Below, one piece after another: positions 1 to 7,648 of a DNA stretch of 64,000 nt; the stretch's first letter is position 1, and each line of letters starts with the position of its first letter. Location of the stretch: NCBI RefSeq assembly GCF_004327985.1, contig NZ_SJDL01000006.1:1-64000 (forward strand), in the 5' to 3' direction. Source of the DNA: Marinobacter halodurans. Its GTDB lineage: Bacteria; Pseudomonadota; Gammaproteobacteria; Pseudomonadales; Oleiphilaceae. Position numbers and translations under genes: made by a program. Below the pieces are notes generated by a model that saw nothing but the letters and a program-made list of their open reading frames with translations, was not told the DNA's origin and searched no databases.

Positions 1-54
1 CTGTCTCTGGTCAGTTTGCTGGATACGATAAACCGGCTTCAGAGCCAATCATGA
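1..54 (+). CDS. Possible C-terminal tail of the intron-encoded reverse transcriptase/maturase (partial)
   Basis: Frame 1 is open from the window edge and ends at a TGA at 52-54, immediately before domain V. It encodes a 17-residue tail ending NRLQSQS. Intron-encoded proteins are read from domain IV and commonly stop just before domain V, so the position fits. The stretch is too short to recognise as a reverse transcriptase. Another frame is also open here and runs on through the intron, so this call is tentative. Confidence 0.3.
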   Translation: MSLVSLLDTINRLQSQS

Positions 55-127
55 ACCGCCGTGGTACGGAACCGTATGCCCGGTGGTGTGAGAGGACGGG
101 GGAGGCAACTCCCCCTCCTACTCGATT
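52..127 (+). ncRNA. Group II intron domain V and domain VI hairpins
   Basis: Domain V: the lower stem pairs 55-61 with 81-87. The upper stem pairs TACG (65-68) with CGTA (73-76) around a GAAC loop, with unpaired bases on the 3' strand where the catalytic bulge is expected. Domain VI: GGGGGAG (98-104) pairs perfectly with CTCCCCC (109-115) around the GCAA loop at 105-108, and weaker pairing continues toward 94-95/117-118. The unpaired A near 120 could be the branch-point region, though I cannot assign the exact nucleotide. Both structures follow directly from the bases; the functional naming is inference from their order and sequence. Confidence 0.7.
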
Positions 128-189
128 CCGCGCGATTCGTACCTTCCCCTCCGCCCGTTACCGCTCAAAAGTCGCGACTCGCCCGGTTT

Positions 190-1266
190 TCAGGTGCGTT
201 CGAAGGCGATCAGGTGGTCCGCCGCCACGCGCACCGGGACCTGCTCGCCCAGGCGGAAATCCAGGTGACTGCGAAACAGGGCCTCGAACTCCGTCTCGGC
301 GGATAGCCGGAAGCGGTACAGCGTCGAGGTGCCGGCAAACGTTTTCTCAACCACCCTGGGCCTGAGTGGAGAATCGGCGTCATAGACGATGTCGTCCGGC
401 CGGATGAGCACGTCGACCAGCGTCCCCGGAGGCCAGGTATACGCCCGGTTGCCCTGGATGACGCCCAGTTCGGACTCGATGCTGTCCGGCCCCAGGGCCC
501 TGCCCTTGACGAATCCACCCTGGCCGACAAAGCTGGCCACGAATCGGTTGGCCGGTTCGTGATAAAGATTGTAGGGCACGTCCCATTGCTGGATCCGCCC
601 CTCTTTGAGCACCGCCACCTGATCGCACATGGCGAAGGCTTCCTGCTGGTCGTGGGTGACCAGGATGGCGCTGATGCCCAGGGTTTTCAGGATGTCCCGC
701 ACATCGAGGCTGAGGCGCCGTCGCAGGTCGGCATCCAGGTTGGAGAAAGGCTCATCCAGCAGGATCAGCGTTGGTTCCGGTGCCAGCGCCCGGGCCAGGG
801 CGACCCGCTGCTGCTGGCCGCCCGACAGGGCGTAGGGGTGTTCATCGGCAAGATCCTGCAGGTGGACCAGGTCCAGCAGTTCCCGGACTTTCTGCTGACG
901 CTCCGCGCGATCCAGCCCTCTCAGGCCGAAGGCGATGTTTTCGGCAACGGTGAGGTGCGGGAACAGGGCGTAGTCCTGGAAGACCATGCCGATGCGACGC
1001 TTCTCCGGCGGTACGGCTTTTCCCGGAAGGCTGATGACCTGCCCGGCCAGGTTAATGCGCCCCTCCCGCAGGGGGAGGAAGCCGGCGATGGCACGCAGGA
1101 TGGTACTCTTGCCGCAGCCGCTCGGTCCCAGAAGGCAGCCAATATCACCCTGGCTCAGCGACAGGTTGATCTGGCTGACGACGTTATGGCTTCCATAGCC
1201 GCACGCCAGGTCCTCCACGTCAAGGAGCCAGTGATCCTCTGGCTGCACTGTCGCAATCGCGCTCAA
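190..1266 (-). CDS. ABC transporter ATP-binding protein, FbpC/PotA-like
   Basis: A 358-residue ATPase of an ABC importer of the iron(III)/polyamine/sulfate class. In order: Walker A GPSGCGKST at residues 47-55, a Q-loop (VFQDYALFPHLTV), the signature LSGGQQQRVALARAL, Walker B LILLDEPFSNLD, and the switch histidine in LVTHDQQEAFAM. A C-terminal TOBE-type substrate-control region makes up roughly the last 120 residues. Length and layout match FbpC-type subunits. The start is TTG, one base after the argF stop codon, which suggests translational coupling. No permease or binding-protein gene is nearby, so the substrate is unknown; iron is only a guess from similarity. The product would sit on the inner face of the cytoplasmic membrane. 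A GTG at about 1248 is an alternative start. Confidence 0.85.
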   Translation of the reverse strand: MSAIATVQPEDHWLLDVEDLACGYGSHNVVSQINLSLSQGDIGCLLGPSGCGKSTILRAIAGFLPLREGRINLAGQVISLPGKAVPPEKRRIGMVFQDYALFPHLTVAENIAFGLRGLDRAERQQKVRELLDLVHLQDLADEHPYALSGGQQQRVALARALAPEPTLILLDEPFSNLDADLRRRLSLDVRDILKTLGISAILVTHDQQEAFAMCDQVAVLKEGRIQQWDVPYNLYHEPANRFVASFVGQGGFVKGRALGPDSIESELGVIQGNRAYTWPPGTLVDVLIRPDDIVYDADSPLRPRVVEKTFAGTSTLYRFRLSAETEFEALFRSHLDFRLGEQVPVRVAADHLIAFERT

Positions 1267-1267
1267 T

Positions 1268-2176
1268 TCAGGCCCCCAGGATCAGGAACTCGAGCAGCGC
1301 CTTCTGCGCATGCAGGCGGTTTTCAGCTTCGTCCCAGACGATGGCGGCGGGGTGGTCGAGCATGTCTTCAGAGACTTCCTCGCCCCGGTGGGCGGGCAGG
1401 CAGTGCATGAAGACGGCATCGCGATCGGTCCGCTCCATCAGCGAAGGGCTGACCTGGTAAGGTGCAAACGCCCGGGCGCGGGCCGCCTGTTCCTCTTCCT
1501 GGCCCATGGACGCCCAGACGTCGGTTACGACCAGGTGGGCATCGTGTACGGCTTCTTCCGGCTCGCGCACGAGGCTGACCCGATCGGCATTCTCGGCCAT
1601 AAGCGCACTGTCGGGGTCGTAACCCTCGGGACAGGCGATGTTCAGGTGGAAGTCAAACTGGCGTGCCGCGTTGATGTAGGACGAGCACATGTTATTGCCG
1701 TCGCCGATCCAGGCCACGGTCGCTCCCCGGATACTGCCGCGATGCTCACGGTAAGCCTGCATGTCGGCCAGCAACTGACACGGGTGATAGTCGTCCGTCA
1801 GGGCGTTGATGACCGGTTTGGCCGAGACGCCGGCGAAACGCTCGATTTTGTCGTGCTCGAAGGTCCGGATCATGACGGCATCCGACATGCTGGAAATGAC
1901 CCGGGCCGTATCCTCGATCGGCTCGCCCCGACCCAGTTGGGTATCGCGCGGGGACAGGAACAGCGCGGATCCGCCGAGCTGTGCCATGCCGGCCTCGAAG
2001 GAAACCCGGGTGCGGGTGGAGGACTTCTCGAAGATCATCGCCAGGACGCGGTTCTTCAGGGAATCGCGCACCTCACCGGTCTGCCAGCTCCTCTTGAGGG
2101 CAATGGCATTGTCGATGAGCTGATCCAGTTCAGCGGGGGATAGATCCAACAGGGTCAGGAAATGTCTAACAGCCAT
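1268..2176 (-). CDS. argF: Ornithine carbamoyltransferase
   Basis: Catalyses ornithine plus carbamoyl phosphate to citrulline in arginine biosynthesis, in the cytoplasm. The 302-residue length is normal for the anabolic enzyme. The carbamoyl-phosphate motif STRTR is followed by [12 protein letters not shown]. The ornithine-binding [11 protein letters not shown] motif is near the C-terminus, and [14 protein letters not shown] is in the middle. It lies 25 bases downstream of argD on the same strand and is followed directly by the ABC ATPase gene, so argD-argF-ABC probably form one transcript. AstC-type catabolic operons do not carry argF, which favours a biosynthetic role for its neighbour. Confidence 0.97.
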   Translation of the reverse strand: MAVRHFLTLLDLSPAELDQLIDNAIALKRSWQTGEVRDSLKNRVLAMIFEKSSTRTRVSFEAGMAQLGGSALFLSPRDTQLGRGEPIEDTARVISSMSDAVMIRTFEHDKIERFAGVSAKPVINALTDDYHPCQLLADMQAYREHRGSIRGATVAWIGDGNNMCSSYINAARQFDFHLNIACPEGYDPDSALMAENADRVSLVREPEEAVHDAHLVVTDVWASMGQEEEQAARARAFAPYQVSPSLMERTDRDAVFMHCLPAHRGEEVSEDMLDHPAAIVWDEAENRLHAQKALLEFLILGA

Positions 2177-2201
2177 GGGTGTCGTCCATACTTGGGAGAA
2201 A

Positions 2202-3410
2202 TCAGGGGGTTTTCGGGGTCAGCGGCTGGTGGTCGTCGCCGGCGTACAGTCGCAGGATGCGGATAACCTGATCGATCATCATGTCGGCTTCCTGGTCGGA
2301 AAGCGTCAGCGGCGGCAGCAGGCGAATGACGCGCTCGGCGGTGACGTTGAGCAGTAACCCCTGGGTTTTGGCCAGCGGTACCAGCTCGGCACACGGTGAT
2401 GCCAGTTCTATACCGATCATCAGTCCCAGGCCGCGAATGTCGCGCACGTATTCGGCGCCCTCGAAAGCGCTTCCCAGCCGCGTGCGCATACGTTCGGACA
2501 GTGAGCGGGCCCTGGCCAGGAGGTTGTCCTGTTCCAGGGTCTCGATTACCGCGGTCGCGGCGGTGCAGGCCAGCGGATTGCCACCGAAGGTGGAACCGTG
2601 GTGCCCGGGCTGGAAGGTGCGGGCGGCTTCGCCGCGCGCGAGGCAGGCGCCGATGGGGAAACCGTTGCCCAGGCCCTTGGCCAGCGTGACCACATCCGGC
2701 GTGACGCCGTAGGTCTGGTACGCGAAATGCTGGCCCGTCCGCCCGTTCCCGGTCTGGATTTCGTCCAGCATCATCAGCCAGCCGTAATGGTCGCAGACTT
2801 CGCGGATGCCCTGCAGCCAGGCCGGATCCGCCACGTTGACCCCGCCTTCGCCCTGGACGGGTTCCGCCAGCACGGCCACCACGTTCGGGTTGGATCGGGC
2901 AATCGCGGCGATGGCGTCCAGGTCATTGAACGGTGCCCGGATGAATCCGCTGACCAGCGGCTCAAAGCCGGCCTGCACCCTGCGGTTTCCGGTGGCCGTC
3001 AGGGTGGCCAGCGTGCGCCCGTGGAACGAGCGGTGCATGACAATAATAGCGGGTGAGTGAACGCCCCGGTTGTGCCCGTAAAGGCGAGCCAGCTTGAGGG
3101 CGCACTCGTTGGCTTCGGCCCCGGAGTTGGCGAAAAACACACCGTCCATGCCGGAGATGTCACACAGCTTGCCGGCGAGCGTCCGCTGGGCGGTATTGTG
3201 GAACAGGTTGGAGCAGTGGACCAGGCGGGCCGCCTGGTCCTGGATGGCCCGGGTGACCGCGGGATGGGCATGGCCCAGTCCGGTCACGGCGATACCGCAG
3301 AAGGTGTCCAGGTACCGGTTACCATCCACATCGTAGAGCCACGGGCCCCGGCCATGATCGAAGACGATCGGCAGTCGCCCGTAGGTATTGAGCAGCGGCT
3401 GATCCGCCAT
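2202..3410 (-). CDS. argD: Acetylornithine aminotransferase
   Basis: PLP-dependent class III aminotransferase of 402 residues that converts N-acetylglutamate semialdehyde to N-acetylornithine. It may also serve in lysine synthesis as succinyldiaminopimelate aminotransferase. The PLP lysine lies in [14 protein letters not shown], with the preceding [13 protein letters not shown] segment and the N-terminal [12 protein letters not shown]. The frame is open back to 3539, but the ATG at 3408-3410 is preferred. It is preceded by GGGGAGAGGCT, a good ribosome binding site, and gives the usual N-terminus [12 protein letters not shown]. First gene of the apparent argD-argF-ABC operon. The succinylornithine enzyme AstC is a close paralogue; adjacency to argF decides for argD. 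Confidence 0.93.
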   Translation of the reverse strand: MADQPLLNTYGRLPIVFDHGRGPWLYDVDGNRYLDTFCGIAVTGLGHAHPAVTRAIQDQAARLVHCSNLFHNTAQRTLAGKLCDISGMDGVFFANSGAEANECALKLARLYGHNRGVHSPAIIVMHRSFHGRTLATLTATGNRRVQAGFEPLVSGFIRAPFNDLDAIAAIARSNPNVVAVLAEPVQGEGGVNVADPAWLQGIREVCDHYGWLMMLDEIQTGNGRTGQHFAYQTYGVTPDVVTLAKGLGNGFPIGACLARGEAARTFQPGHHGSTFGGNPLACTAATAVIETLEQDNLLARARSLSERMRTRLGSAFEGAEYVRDIRGLGLMIGIELASPCAELVPLAKTQGLLLNVTAERVIRLLPPLTLSDQEADMMIDQVIRILRLYAGDDHQPLTPKTP

Positions 3411-3798
3411 AGCCTCTCCCCTCACAGGGTGTTCTGGATAATGGCCCGCTGACACAGGATGAACCGGGTAACCGCTGAATCCGTCTGCACCCATGCCGGG
3501 CAACGTTTCAGGGGATCCCTTTGCCGAGAGAAATAGCAATAACCGGCGAGCGGCTGGTCCGCGCCGGTAAGCTGAGCGTTCGGGAACTGTGATCAGAGAG
3601 CCTGCTACAAAGCAGGCAAGACATAGTAGCGGTAAATGCGGATGTTGACAATGCAGGACTGCGGCCCGGTTCGGTGGTCGAGGGGATGCGTACCAATGGC
3701 TGCATGGCCAGGGTTTATGCAGCCGTGTACAATGACGCTATTCCAATAAACGGTGATTCCCGGCGCCTGCCGGCAAGACCACGAGGTAGCATCTGATT
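3411..3798. other. Divergent intergenic region argD/grxD, no gene
   Basis: 388 bases between two divergent genes. Seen: a perfect 6-bp hairpin, GCCTGC (3600-3605) with GCAGGC (3612-3617), and a candidate grxD promoter at 3705-3733. An open frame on the minus strand at 3508-3705 shows no recognisable protein and no good start signal. I could not identify a convincing argD promoter or an ArgR box by eye. Confidence 0.5.
3705..3733 (+). promoter_or_regulatory. Candidate sigma-70 promoter for grxD
   Basis: TGGCCA at 3705-3710 (four of six -35 positions), a 17-base spacer, then TACAAT at 3728-3733 (five of six -10 positions). It would give a leader of about 60 bases before the grxD ATG. Called by eye from consensus only. 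Confidence 0.5.
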
Positions 3799-4134
3799 AT
3801 GGATATTAACGAAACCATCAAGAGCCAACTTCAGGACAACCCGATCATCCTGTACATGAAAGGCTCTCCGCAGCAGCCGCAGTGTGGCTTTTCCGCGCGT
3901 ACCGTTCAGGCCCTGATGGCTTGTGGCGAGCGGTTTGCCTACGTGAATATCCTGGATAATCAGGAGCTGCGTGAAGCGCTGAAGGTCTATTCCAACTGGC
4001 CGACCTATCCGCAGCTCTACATCAACGGAGAGCTGGTAGGCGGCTGTGACATCGTCCTGGAGATGTCCGAAACCGGCGAACTGGCGGAAATGGTCAAGGC
4101 GGCGGCCGCCCACCAGGCCGATGCCGAAGGCTGA
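3799..4134 (+). CDS. grxD: Monothiol glutaredoxin, Grx4 family
   Basis: 111-residue monothiol glutaredoxin. The active-site motif CGFS is in PQCGFSARTVQAL, preceded by the glutathione-site lysine region LYMKGSP. Downstream WPTYPQLYINGELVGGCDI gives the conserved cis-proline and GG. Family members bind a [2Fe-2S] cluster with glutathione and work with BolA proteins in iron-sulfur cluster transfer and iron sensing. The ATG at 3799 gives the usual N-terminus MDINETIKSQL. The TGA stop at 4132-4134 directly abuts the stop codon of the convergent TonB-like gene, leaving no spacer for a separate terminator. Confidence 0.96.
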   Translation: MDINETIKSQLQDNPIILYMKGSPQQPQCGFSARTVQALMACGERFAYVNILDNQELREALKVYSNWPTYPQLYINGELVGGCDIVLEMSETGELAEMVKAAAAHQADAEG

Positions 4135-4950
4135 TCAGGGATTGCGCGGGCTAAAGCGTAGTTCCACCTGAAACCGAAAGCCCCGTTCCCGGGCCGATTC
4201 CGGCGGTTCGGGATAGGGGCTGGCCGCCAGGGCACTCTGTACGGCGGCACTGTCCAGCTCCCGCTTACCGGAACTCTCAATCGTATCGACCTGCCTGAGT
4301 GTCCCGTTATCCATCAGGTGCAGTTCCAGCCGCACGGTGCGCACCCGTTTGAGTTCATGAATGGATCGAACCGGCCGGTGGTCCAACTCCTCGCTGATAT
4401 GCTGCCAGAGCAGGGCCACGTATGGATCCTGTTCCGACGGTTGCCGGGGAATCTGGGTCGTCCTATCGTCCGGTGTGACCGGCTCCGGAATCTCCCTGGA
4501 AGTGCTGGCTCCGCCGTTCCTGCTGGCCACGGAATTCGGGCTGGGTGTGCTGGGCTGGCTGAGATTCGCCTGTGTGCTTGTCGGTGATGGCGATCTTGCG
4601 GTTGGTTCCTGATGGGTTGCCGTCGCCGGTTTGGTCCTGGTCTCGGCGCGTGGCTGATCGTCCCGCCGGGTGACGACGGGCTCCAGGGTCTCCCGGAACG
4701 ACTCCGGTGGGTTACCGGGCGAGGACGTCGATTCCGACGCTGCCGAGGCGCTGGGGTTGCTGGTCTGGCTCGGGGTGTCGCCGGGATCGAGTAGCGTGAA
4801 GTGCAGGGTGGCCGGAGGTGGATCGGGTTGCTTGCGCAGCCAGTGCACCACGACGGCCAGGATCAGGGTATGGAGCAGGAGAGCCAGTGACAGCGTCAGG
4901 GCCAGTCGGACAGACACCGGCTGGGCATTGGGTTGACTGCGCAACGGCAT
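4135..4950 (-). CDS. TonB-like energy-transducer family protein
   Basis: 271 residues. A single membrane anchor (about residues 15-37, LALTLSLALLLHTLILAVVVHW) is followed by a long low-complexity linker rich in Ser, Thr and Pro (about 45-170). The C-terminal region carries TonB-family features: VRLELHLMDNGTLRQVDTIESSGKRELDSAAVQSALAASPYPEPP, seen here in overlapping short blocks. TonB proteins span the periplasm and pass proton-motive energy from ExbB/ExbD to outer-membrane receptors. No exbB or exbD lies nearby, and the linker lacks the usual Pro-Lys/Pro-Glu repeats, so it may be a TonB homologue with another envelope role. It converges on grxD with stop codons touching. Confidence 0.75.
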   Translation of the reverse strand: MPLRSQPNAQPVSVRLALTLSLALLLHTLILAVVVHWLRKQPDPPPATLHFTLLDPGDTPSQTSNPSASAASESTSSPGNPPESFRETLEPVVTRRDDQPRAETRTKPATATHQEPTARSPSPTSTQANLSQPSTPSPNSVASRNGGASTSREIPEPVTPDDRTTQIPRQPSEQDPYVALLWQHISEELDHRPVRSIHELKRVRTVRLELHLMDNGTLRQVDTIESSGKRELDSAAVQSALAASPYPEPPESARERGFRFQVELRFSPRNP

Positions 4951-4989
4951 GGCGCTCCTGCATCCGAGAACAACGGCAGGGACACTATC

Positions 4990-7218
4990 CTATCCCGTAT
5001 TGCGCCGCAAGCTACCGACGACCGCATCGAGAGCCCGATCAATCAACGCACCCTGTTCGAGTACGGTCAGCCGTCCGCGACGCATTTCATGGGCCAGATC
5101 GATACGGGTCTTCTCGATCACTTTCAGCCCCATCCGGTTGACGAAAACGAAGCAGTCGGCCTCTTCGATGATGGCGGACAGCTTGCAGCGGAACCGGGCA
5201 CCATTGACCAGGTTGAATTCCACCCAATGGCCGATGTCGATAGCATCGATCTTGCTGATGTATTCGGCGGTTGCGGCGTCCTCAATTTCCTGCTGGCGCT
5301 GGATGGCCGTCGGCTCGTCGTCGGCGTCCGTCTCCGGCATGTTGGTCGGGGGCGTCGGCCGGAGATCGCGGGCACCGCCCTCCTGGGCTTCGGCCAGGGC
5401 ATGGGCCCGGAAGGCCTCGGTAAGCTCATGCTTGAGGTCCCGCATCATGGTGTCGAGGCCGGCGGAATTGTAGGACACCTCCTCAAGTCCTGCGCGCAGG
5501 GACTTGAGCAGCCCGGGGACGACGCGTACCCACTGGTCCCGCTCCTCGTCTTCCAGATGCGGGTGTAGGCACCAGATCAGATCGTCCACCACCCGCACCG
5601 ACTGGTTCCAGCGGTGTTCCACGTCATCGCGAAGGTAGGCGAGGAACATGACGCGGCTCCAGCCGTTCGTCAGGATGTTGTGGATGGTGTCGGGCACGTG
5701 ATGTTTGTTGAGTCGCTCCTGGAGCAGGGCATCCACGGTTTCCTGGGCCTTCTGGGACTTGATGCGGCCGCGTTCGGATTCCCGGGTGCGCTGTTCAACA
5801 AGGGTGGCCTTGCGATTTTCCTTGGCCAGGAACTGGTCGAACTCTTCGTTCAGTTGTTCGAACAGGCTGATATCTCCATCGAATTCGTTAAGGATGCGCA
5901 GCACGATGTTGTGAATCTGCTCATAGAGCTTGTCCCGTACCTTTTCGTCACTCTCGCTCCAGCCGATGCCGGCGCGGGCCAGGGAGTTGAGCAGCTTGCG
6001 TGCCGGGTGTGTGGCCCGGCTGAAAAAGCTCTTGTCCTTGATGACCACCTTGAGGATCGGGATCTGCAGGCGACTGATGAGCACCTGGATCGGAGCGGAC
6101 AGGTTGTAGTCGTCCAGGATGAATTCAAACAGCATGGAGACGAGATTGATAAGATCTTCGTCGTTCTCGTTGAGGGCAGCGGGCTTGCCGTCGCTGGTCT
6201 TCTGCTGCTGGAGCAGGTTTTCAATGACAGACCGAAGGTCGACAACGACCGGTTCGCCACGGCTGAGATTGTCGGTGGCCTGGGTATCCACCGTCTGCGG
6301 CAACTGGGCCAGCACCTGGTAGAGTTCGGCACCGCCCACGACGTGGACGTTCGGGTTGGCGGAACGAGGCTGGCCGCCGTAGCTGCGCTGTTGGGCCAGC
6401 AGCTCGCGGATCTGTTCGAAGATGGCGTCGCCCCGGTCCGCGCCTTCCTCCGTCGGCCCGGTTGCATACGATGCCGGTGTTTTCTCGGCAACGCCGTCCG
6501 ACGGTTTCCGGGTCGTCTCCCCGGTCTTGCCGTGATAGCGGAAGTTGGGGATGACGCCGGCCTGGATCAGGATCCGGTTGGCCTCGTCCAGCAGCATGCC
6601 CAGGTTCGAGACCACATAACGGTCGAACTGCTTGAGAACGATCAGGCGCTCACGAATCTGGATTTCCAGTGCCTGGGCCGCTTCGACGAAGGCGCTGCAC
6701 AGATGTTCGGGGGCCAGTGGGTTGACCGGGTCTGCGTCGCTGGCATTGGGGTAGACCGAGCTGAAGCGGGTCTGGAGCTGGAGCAGGGGGCCCTGGAAAT
6801 AGGCGCGTGCCTTGGAAATCATGGCGTTCAGCGCAACCTGCTCCTCGAGCTCGTCGTTATGGACCAGCGACAGGGTGTCAGCCGTCGTGGCACTGTGATC
6901 CGTCACTTCCGGCGATGTTGTTCGCGGTGGTGTGACGAACAGCTGCCCAACGGCGGACTGGAAGTGTTTCTCGACGCCTTTGCGCTTGATGCGGATTTCC
7001 CGCATCGCTTCGAAATAGCGGTTTTGCTCGTTGTTGCTGCGTGCGTTGTTGGCCAGCTCGAAGAGGGAATCGTCGACGGCATCGAAGGCGCCTTGCAACA
7101 GGTCGCCCAGCCCGGCCACGACGGTGTCCCGGATCTTGCTGATTTCCTTGGGCAAGCCAGCAGTGCTCCCCGGGCCTTTGTGCTCGTGGAGATAATGTAT
7201 GCCGGACTGCTTGTTCAT
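4990..7218 (-). CDS. DUF1631 family protein
   Basis: Large protein of 742 residues that I recognise as DUF1631, a family found in gammaproteobacteria and sometimes misnamed thymidine phosphorylase. No enzyme motif is visible. It is rich in charged and helical segments, with no signal peptide or membrane span. The C-terminal ~90 residues (from IGHWVEFNLVNGARFRC to VLEQGALIDRALDAV) look like a small beta-barrel, PilZ-like in pattern but without a clear RxxxR motif. The frame extends to 7242, but the ATG at 7216-7218 is preceded by AAGGAG at ideal distance and is preferred. The gene is monocistronic in appearance, with a long AT-rich region upstream. Function unknown; cytoplasmic location is inferred. 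Confidence 0.8.
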   Translation of the reverse strand: MNKQSGIHYLHEHKGPGSTAGLPKEISKIRDTVVAGLGDLLQGAFDAVDDSLFELANNARSNNEQNRYFEAMREIRIKRKGVEKHFQSAVGQLFVTPPRTTSPEVTDHSATTADTLSLVHNDELEEQVALNAMISKARAYFQGPLLQLQTRFSSVYPNASDADPVNPLAPEHLCSAFVEAAQALEIQIRERLIVLKQFDRYVVSNLGMLLDEANRILIQAGVIPNFRYHGKTGETTRKPSDGVAEKTPASYATGPTEEGADRGDAIFEQIRELLAQQRSYGGQPRSANPNVHVVGGAELYQVLAQLPQTVDTQATDNLSRGEPVVVDLRSVIENLLQQQKTSDGKPAALNENDEDLINLVSMLFEFILDDYNLSAPIQVLISRLQIPILKVVIKDKSFFSRATHPARKLLNSLARAGIGWSESDEKVRDKLYEQIHNIVLRILNEFDGDISLFEQLNEEFDQFLAKENRKATLVEQRTRESERGRIKSQKAQETVDALLQERLNKHHVPDTIHNILTNGWSRVMFLAYLRDDVEHRWNQSVRVVDDLIWCLHPHLEDEERDQWVRVVPGLLKSLRAGLEEVSYNSAGLDTMMRDLKHELTEAFRAHALAEAQEGGARDLRPTPPTNMPETDADDEPTAIQRQQEIEDAATAEYISKIDAIDIGHWVEFNLVNGARFRCKLSAIIEEADCFVFVNRMGLKVIEKTRIDLAHEMRRGRLTVLEQGALIDRALDAVVGSLRRNTG

Positions 7219-7648
7219 GGCCAACTCCTTGCTACGCCTCAACCGGATACATGACCGAGCGGAACTTTCCTTATCGTTATAAGATCTCTGGCACCGGATA
7301 CTGATACGGTATAATTCGGAATCGCTATCACTTCATGCACGTTTTTCGAGAATAAACGCAATCCCGCTCAAAGTGTATGTACGCGCCGAGACATTAACAA
7401 AATATAACATCACAACGCGAAATAGACCGCCCGCAAAAAGCGGCAGTCCGGGCCATTGTATGTGCCTTCAGTCGCTCATATCCGGTCCGCGTCCTTGCCC
7501 GAGTGTGGTGCCCGGGGGTTGTCAGTCCATCCGGGCACACCTTGGCTCCAGTGTCCAAGTGCGGAAGAGAACGGTCAAGCGGTCGTTTAAATTTTAATCG
7601 TTCAAGAGCGGCTGCCGTTATGCCGTTGTGAGCTAATTGGCCGGGCTG
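7219..7648. other. AT-rich intergenic region between DUF1631 and corB, no gene
   Basis: 430 bases that hold the upstream region of the DUF1631 gene and the downstream side of corB, both on the minus strand. It is clearly richer in A and T than the flanking genes, for example at 7262-7420 and at the near-palindrome CGTTTAAATTTTAATCG around 7584-7600. A TATAAT at 7310-7315 on the plus strand lacks a matching -35 box. A 74-codon open frame on the plus strand (7373-7597) has no family resemblance and no good ribosome site, so I do not call it. Confidence 0.5.

Larger units (their letters stand above)
1..127 (+). mobile_element. 3' end of a group II intron (bacterial class C-like), truncated by the window edge
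   Basis: Seen: the first ~127 bases end in two consecutive hairpins with the layout of group II intron domains V and VI. The domain V strand (about 54-90) begins GAACCGCCG and ends CGGTGGTGTG, the pattern I associate with bacterial class C introns. It is followed by a GC-rich hairpin with a GCAA tetraloop and the tail CCTACTCGATT. The intron body and most of its reverse transcriptase gene would lie to the left of the window. The 3' boundary is placed near 126-127 by analogy and could be a few bases off. About 63 bp of spacer separates it from the stop codon of the ABC ATPase gene on the other strand. Known of the family: class C introns usually insert just after terminator hairpins or attC sites, so the 5' exon outside the window probably carries such a hairpin. 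Class assignment rests on remembered consensus, not on a search. Confidence 0.75.

Noticed and set aside
51-365. Open frame starting MNRRGTEPYARWC on the plus strand
   Set aside because: It translates group II intron domain V and VI and then runs antisense into the ABC ATPase; such frames are a common false call at intron ends.
7373-7597. A 74-codon open frame in the DUF1631/corB spacer
   Set aside because: No family resemblance, no convincing ribosome site and low-information sequence.
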